This document shows positions 40,717 to 43,469 of a stretch of 43,469 nt of DNA, in pieces. Source of the DNA: Prevotella sp. (GTDB taxonomy: Bacteria > Bacteroidota > Bacteroidia > Bacteroidales > Bacteroidaceae). The first letter of the stretch is position 1; the number at the start of each line of letters is the position of its first letter. Made by a program: the position numbers and the translations under genes. The stretch is from positions 1 through 43,469 of the forward strand of contig JAILEG010000002.1 in the NCBI GenBank assembly GCA_024688365.1, read 5' to 3'. The notes under the pieces were generated by a model. It had not been told where the DNA came from. It saw only the letters and a list, made by a program, of their open reading frames with translations, and ran no database searches.

Positions 40717-40732
40717 CGGGTCTGGGTGCGAA
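40717..40732 (+). other. Right attachment-site repeat (attR)
   Basis: CGGGTCTGGGTGCGAA, 15 of 16 identical to the tRNA-Leu 3' end at 38216-38231. No full tRNA precedes it, so this is a displaced 3' end. Confidence 0.75.
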
Positions 40733-40767
40733 AAGGATTCTGAAAGTTAATTTCAGAATCCTTTTTT
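40731..40767 (+). terminator. Terminator following attR, probably the original tRNA-Leu terminator
   Basis: A 15-bp perfect stem (40731-40745 with 40751-40765), loop GTTAA, then more T. It lies directly after the att repeat, where a tRNA terminator would be expected before insertion. Confidence 0.85.
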
Positions 40768-40771
40768 CATG

Positions 40772-40992
40772 TGATGGCCACACGAATATGGCCATCAAAA
40801 AAGTCCTCATGACAGCATGGTGGTCAATCCATGCTGCCACGAGGAGCGAGTCAAGATTCTAAGGGGGGAAGAGCAAGACTGCCTGACCACACGGTCAATC
40901 CCAATATGAGACGCTTCACGTAATCATCCATACAATCATTTAGGAAATCGTTCAGATCATCACCCCGTCAATCCCCATCAATCTCCCGTCCA
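40772..40992. other. Intergenic region with two hairpins
   Basis: Two perfect inverted repeats stand next to each other: TGATGGCCA/TGGCCATCA (40772-40797) and AGCATGG/CCATGCT (40814-40835). Neither has a T-run in the direction of a neighbouring gene. The rest has GTCAATCCC-like short repeats and no gene. Confidence 0.5.
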
Positions 40993-43203
40993 TCAGAACA
41001 TATAAGTGACTGAGGCTATGAAGTTACGTCCTGGTGCAGATATTCCCGAACTGTAATGACGGTAGCGCCTGTCAGCGATATTTTCCAGCCCAGCGTTCAG
41101 GAGGAGATGCTTTCCCTGCCTGTACTGTGCCTTCAGGTTGAGCGTCCACCATGCGGGAGAAAACACATTCCCATCACTATCAAGAGCATATATCTCGGTC
41201 TTGCCTTTCTCTGTCTCAGGCATATCCTTGAATGACCGCTTAGCCTGGAACTGCGAGTAGAGTTCCATCGTCAGCCTGTCATATTGATAAGTGACGGCAG
41301 CACGCCCGAAGAACGGGGCTGCATGACGGATAGTACTCTTGCTGCCATCATCCAGCTCTTCCCTTCCATGCTGTAGATTGAGCTGCATATTATAGCCGAA
41401 CCCCATAGGAAGCACGGCATGACATCCCAACTGGAAGCCTGCCACATAGGCCGATGCAGCATTCTGTATGGCAAGGATATTGGCTTCTTCACCTTTGTAG
41501 GTCATGCGGCTTTTGCCATTGAGCTGATAGTCACGGCGCACCATAGCATTGTCAAGGTGGGTATAATAGGCCGAGAGGTCGAACTTGAGGAAGTTGCCGA
41601 ATGTCTTCACCACTCCCAGTTCCACATTGTGGGCATATTCAGGCTTCAGTTCAGGATTGGGCACCACCACGGATCCGTCAACAGAATCATAAAGTTTCCC
41701 CATATCGTCTACGTTCGGTGTACGGAAGCCACGACCGGCATTGAGAGAGAGCAACCAGTCAGCGGCAGGGCGATAGGTAAGCCCAAGACTTCCCGATACG
41801 GCTCCCTTGTGGTTTCTCTGCTTTGGAGCAAAGCCCAGCTCCAGCCCGTTGTTGCTGAAATCGGCCGAGAGGCTGTAGTAGTTGTAACGTAGTCCAGCCT
41901 CAAGGTTCAGCTTCCCGGAGAGTCTGAACAATGCCTGCACGTAGGCAGCATACGACTGCCATTGAGCCTGTGGGTAACGGGCGAACGACGGCTTCTCCTC
42001 ATTGCTCTCCACGTTGGTCTCAGTACCATGCGAGTGTACATTATTGCGCACATACTCCAGACCGTAATAAAGGGTGTGGCGGGCAATGTCTTTGGTGAAG
42101 TCGACACCTGCCGAATAGGCATCCACTGTTTCCTTCGTCGTGTTACGGTCCTTCTTGTTGAACTTCCGGTCAATGCGGCTTTCCTCAAACCGCTGTAGGG
42201 CCAGGCGTATCGCCATTTGGTCGTAGAACAGGTGGCGGGCGGCATGGCGGGCGGTAAACTGGTTGAGCATCCATATCTGCGGACCGTAGTTCCACTCGCC
42301 ATATTGTGGCAACCCCTTCTTGATACGTGTATGTCGGTCGTACCGGGCATAATCGGATGTTTCCGAATAGTGGAGGGCATACTGCAGGTCCCACTGCTCA
42401 GTGGGTCTGAAACCAATCTTTTGCATCAGGTTGATTTGGGAATAGCCCGATGGCGACTGTACAAGAGGATCGGGATTGGCAATGGCAACGTCCCTCACAT
42501 TGTCCTGGCGCTGTACAAGATAAGGCTTCAGATAATCAGCTGGTCCGTGCCGTCCCTGCTTCAGGTCATCGAAAGCGAAGGAACTGAAACTGGTCAGAAA
42601 AGCCCATTTACGTCCACCCACACTTACATCGAAATGGCCCGTCCGCTCATTGTTGGCTGACGAATAGCGGGCCGTGGCACTGCCCTTGACCTTGACAGAG
42701 CCAGGAGCAGATGAGAAAACTGGATTCTTGGTGGTGAAGCTCATCACACCTCCCATAGCATCACTGCCATAAATCACCGAGCCTGGGCCGAACAGCACCT
42801 CGGTTCTCTCCATGACAAAGGGGTCTAAGGAAATGACATTCTGCAGGTTGCCCGACCGGAAGATTGCCGTGTTCATCCGAATACCGTCCACGGCATACAG
42901 TAACCGGTTGGTGGAGAAGCCCCGTATCATAGGACTGCCTCCTCCCAACTGGCTTTTCTGGATGTACACATTCCCCGACAGTTCCAGGAGGTCAGCCGCA
43001 GTCTGTGGGTTCTCAAACAGAGCCTGTCCAGGTGTAATCAGGCTGATACGTTTCGGCTGTTCCGCACTATATTGTCTCCACTTACTGGCTGACACCACAA
43101 CCTCATCGAGCCCTACAGCTGTCGTGTCACTGATTTCCATCTTGCTGGCAGCAGCCGTTGTGACTGCCAGCATTGTGATACACAAAGTCTGAATTCTTTT
43201 CAT
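40993..43203 (-). CDS. TonB-dependent outer-membrane receptor
   Basis: The 736-residue receptor has a signal peptide (about 1-19), a TonB box (DEVVVSASKW from about residue 33), a plug with SPMIRGFSTNRLLYAVDGIRMN and GPGSVIYGSDAMGGVMSF, and a beta-barrel ending NFIASVTYMF. The FRTPNVDDMGKLYD and NPELKPEYAHNVELG segments resemble haem/haemoglobin receptors of the HmuR group, but the substrate is not certain; a siderophore or cobalamin receptor is possible. Its ATG overlaps the stop of the upstream cargo gene (ATGA), so it is made together with a secreted partner. Confidence 0.9.
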   Translation of the reverse strand: MKRIQTLCITMLAVTTAAASKMEISDTTAVGLDEVVVSASKWRQYSAEQPKRISLITPGQALFENPQTAADLLELSGNVYIQKSQLGGGSPMIRGFSTNRLLYAVDGIRMNTAIFRSGNLQNVISLDPFVMERTEVLFGPGSVIYGSDAMGGVMSFTTKNPVFSSAPGSVKVKGSATARYSSANNERTGHFDVSVGGRKWAFLTSFSSFAFDDLKQGRHGPADYLKPYLVQRQDNVRDVAIANPDPLVQSPSGYSQINLMQKIGFRPTEQWDLQYALHYSETSDYARYDRHTRIKKGLPQYGEWNYGPQIWMLNQFTARHAARHLFYDQMAIRLALQRFEESRIDRKFNKKDRNTTKETVDAYSAGVDFTKDIARHTLYYGLEYVRNNVHSHGTETNVESNEEKPSFARYPQAQWQSYAAYVQALFRLSGKLNLEAGLRYNYYSLSADFSNNGLELGFAPKQRNHKGAVSGSLGLTYRPAADWLLSLNAGRGFRTPNVDDMGKLYDSVDGSVVVPNPELKPEYAHNVELGVVKTFGNFLKFDLSAYYTHLDNAMVRRDYQLNGKSRMTYKGEEANILAIQNAASAYVAGFQLGCHAVLPMGFGYNMQLNLQHGREELDDGSKSTIRHAAPFFGRAAVTYQYDRLTMELYSQFQAKRSFKDMPETEKGKTEIYALDSDGNVFSPAWWTLNLKAQYRQGKHLLLNAGLENIADRRYRHYSSGISAPGRNFIASVTYMF

Positions 43204-43469
43204 CTGATGACTATCTTTCCCGTTTTTCTAAAGTTATTGCCAGACAGCAAATAGAAGTACATGCCTGGAGTTAGCATTTGAGTATTGATATTGACTATTT
43301 CAGCTGCTGGAATCTTCTGCGTGCCCACCAGGTGCCCGGAAGCATCAAACAGCTGCCACACACATTCCCCACTGATGTTCTGCGGACGCAGCGTTATCAC
43401 GTCCCCTCTGCTGAAGGTATTGCCCGATAGGATGACATCATGCTTGAGAACCTCCTGCCCAGCTATGCT
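43200..43469 (-). CDS. C-terminal end of a type IX secreted protein (partial)
   Basis: The gene runs past the window edge; only 89 codons are seen. They read as a type IX secretion system C-terminal sorting domain, with GECVWQLFDASGHLVGTQKIP and LTPGMYFYLLSGNNFRKTGKIVIR, the usual beta-sandwich ending. The cargo part lies outside the window. The stop overlaps the TonB receptor start by ATGA, suggesting a ligand-capturing protein exported to the cell surface together with its receptor. Confidence 0.8.
   Translation of the reverse strand, partial: SIAGQEVLKHDVILSGNTFSRGDVITLRPQNISGECVWQLFDASGHLVGTQKIPAAEIVNINTQMLTPGMYFYLLSGNNFRKTGKIVIR

Larger units (their letters stand above)
38228..40732 (+). 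mobile_element. tRNA-Leu-inserted islet with ART-NADAR and toxin-antitoxin genes
   Basis: The 2.5-kb stretch is bounded by the tRNA 3' end and a copy of it. It is more AT-rich than its neighbours and carries only accessory genes: a C-terminal gene remnant, an IS-like patch, an ADP-ribosyltransferase, a NADAR protein, a truncated HigB-like toxin and an HTH antitoxin, all on the plus strand. A separate terminator follows each repeat, as expected if the right-hand one is the original tRNA terminator pushed away by insertion. No integrase gene is present, so it is a remnant or depends on a recombinase elsewhere. Confidence 0.7.

Overview
The window looks like chromosome from a Bacteroidales bacterium, most likely a Prevotella-like (Prevotellaceae) genome. 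The evidence is a SusC/SusD pair, a type IX secretion C-terminal domain, a DUF4292 lipoprotein, and many copies of the Bacteroidetes promoter (TTG, about 20 bases, TAnnTTTG). Base composition is near 50% GC except in one AT-rich islet at 38.2-40.7 kb. No rRNA, CRISPR array, complete transposon or integrase gene was seen.

Layout. 0.3-2.1 kb, minus: folP then cdaA (c-di-AMP synthase). 2.4-4.1 kb, plus: an Rpn-type PD-(D/E)XK nuclease and a secreted His-rich protein. 4.5-10.2 kb, minus: a SusC-SusD-lipoprotein operon. 10.5-12.9 kb, plus: murF, a membrane protein and tRNA-Pro(CGG). 13.2-17.5 kb: argE-like deacetylase (minus), then an acyl-CoA synthetase and prfB (plus). 17.7-22.7 kb: a 46-residue membrane protein overlapping a CYTH phosphatase, VanZ (minus), two tandem NSS sodium symporters and a helix-hairpin-helix protein. 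23.1-25.0 kb: greA-HIT (minus), then a plus-strand promoter with a leader hairpin before a membrane protein. 25.0-31.0 kb, minus: dgt, an esterase fused to a decayed HAD domain, and a Dna2-like nuclease-helicase. 31.2-36.1 kb, plus: dut, TPR protein, DUF4292 lipoprotein, EnvC-like activator. 36.6-37.7 kb, minus: manC. 38.1 kb: tRNA-Leu(CAA), followed by the islet. 41.0-43.5 kb, minus: a type IX cargo protein (partial) and a TonB-dependent receptor.

Most notable region. The last 12 bases of tRNA-Leu plus four more recur, 15 of 16 identical, 2.5 kb downstream, just before a second terminator. This is the footprint of an element inserted at a tRNA 3' end. Between the repeats lie a gene remnant, an IS-like palindromic patch, an ADP-ribosyltransferase overlapping a NADAR gene (a plausible toxin and ADP-ribose-removing antidote), and a toxin of the HigB/RelE kind lacking its N-terminal half beside an intact HTH antitoxin. 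It is a small defence or addiction islet without its own recombinase.

Two repeat families also stand out. One is three intergenic copies of a triplet of 20-bp palindromes on an exact 22-bp period, each in a convergent gene junction. The other is a heptanucleotide repeat (consensus CAACACC) found inside murF, inside the helicase gene and in the dgt leader, always with the C-rich strand as the coding strand; in both proteins it encodes the same peptide, SLNTQHP. Several genes (argE, folP) have a promoter so close to the start codon that their mRNAs should be leaderless.
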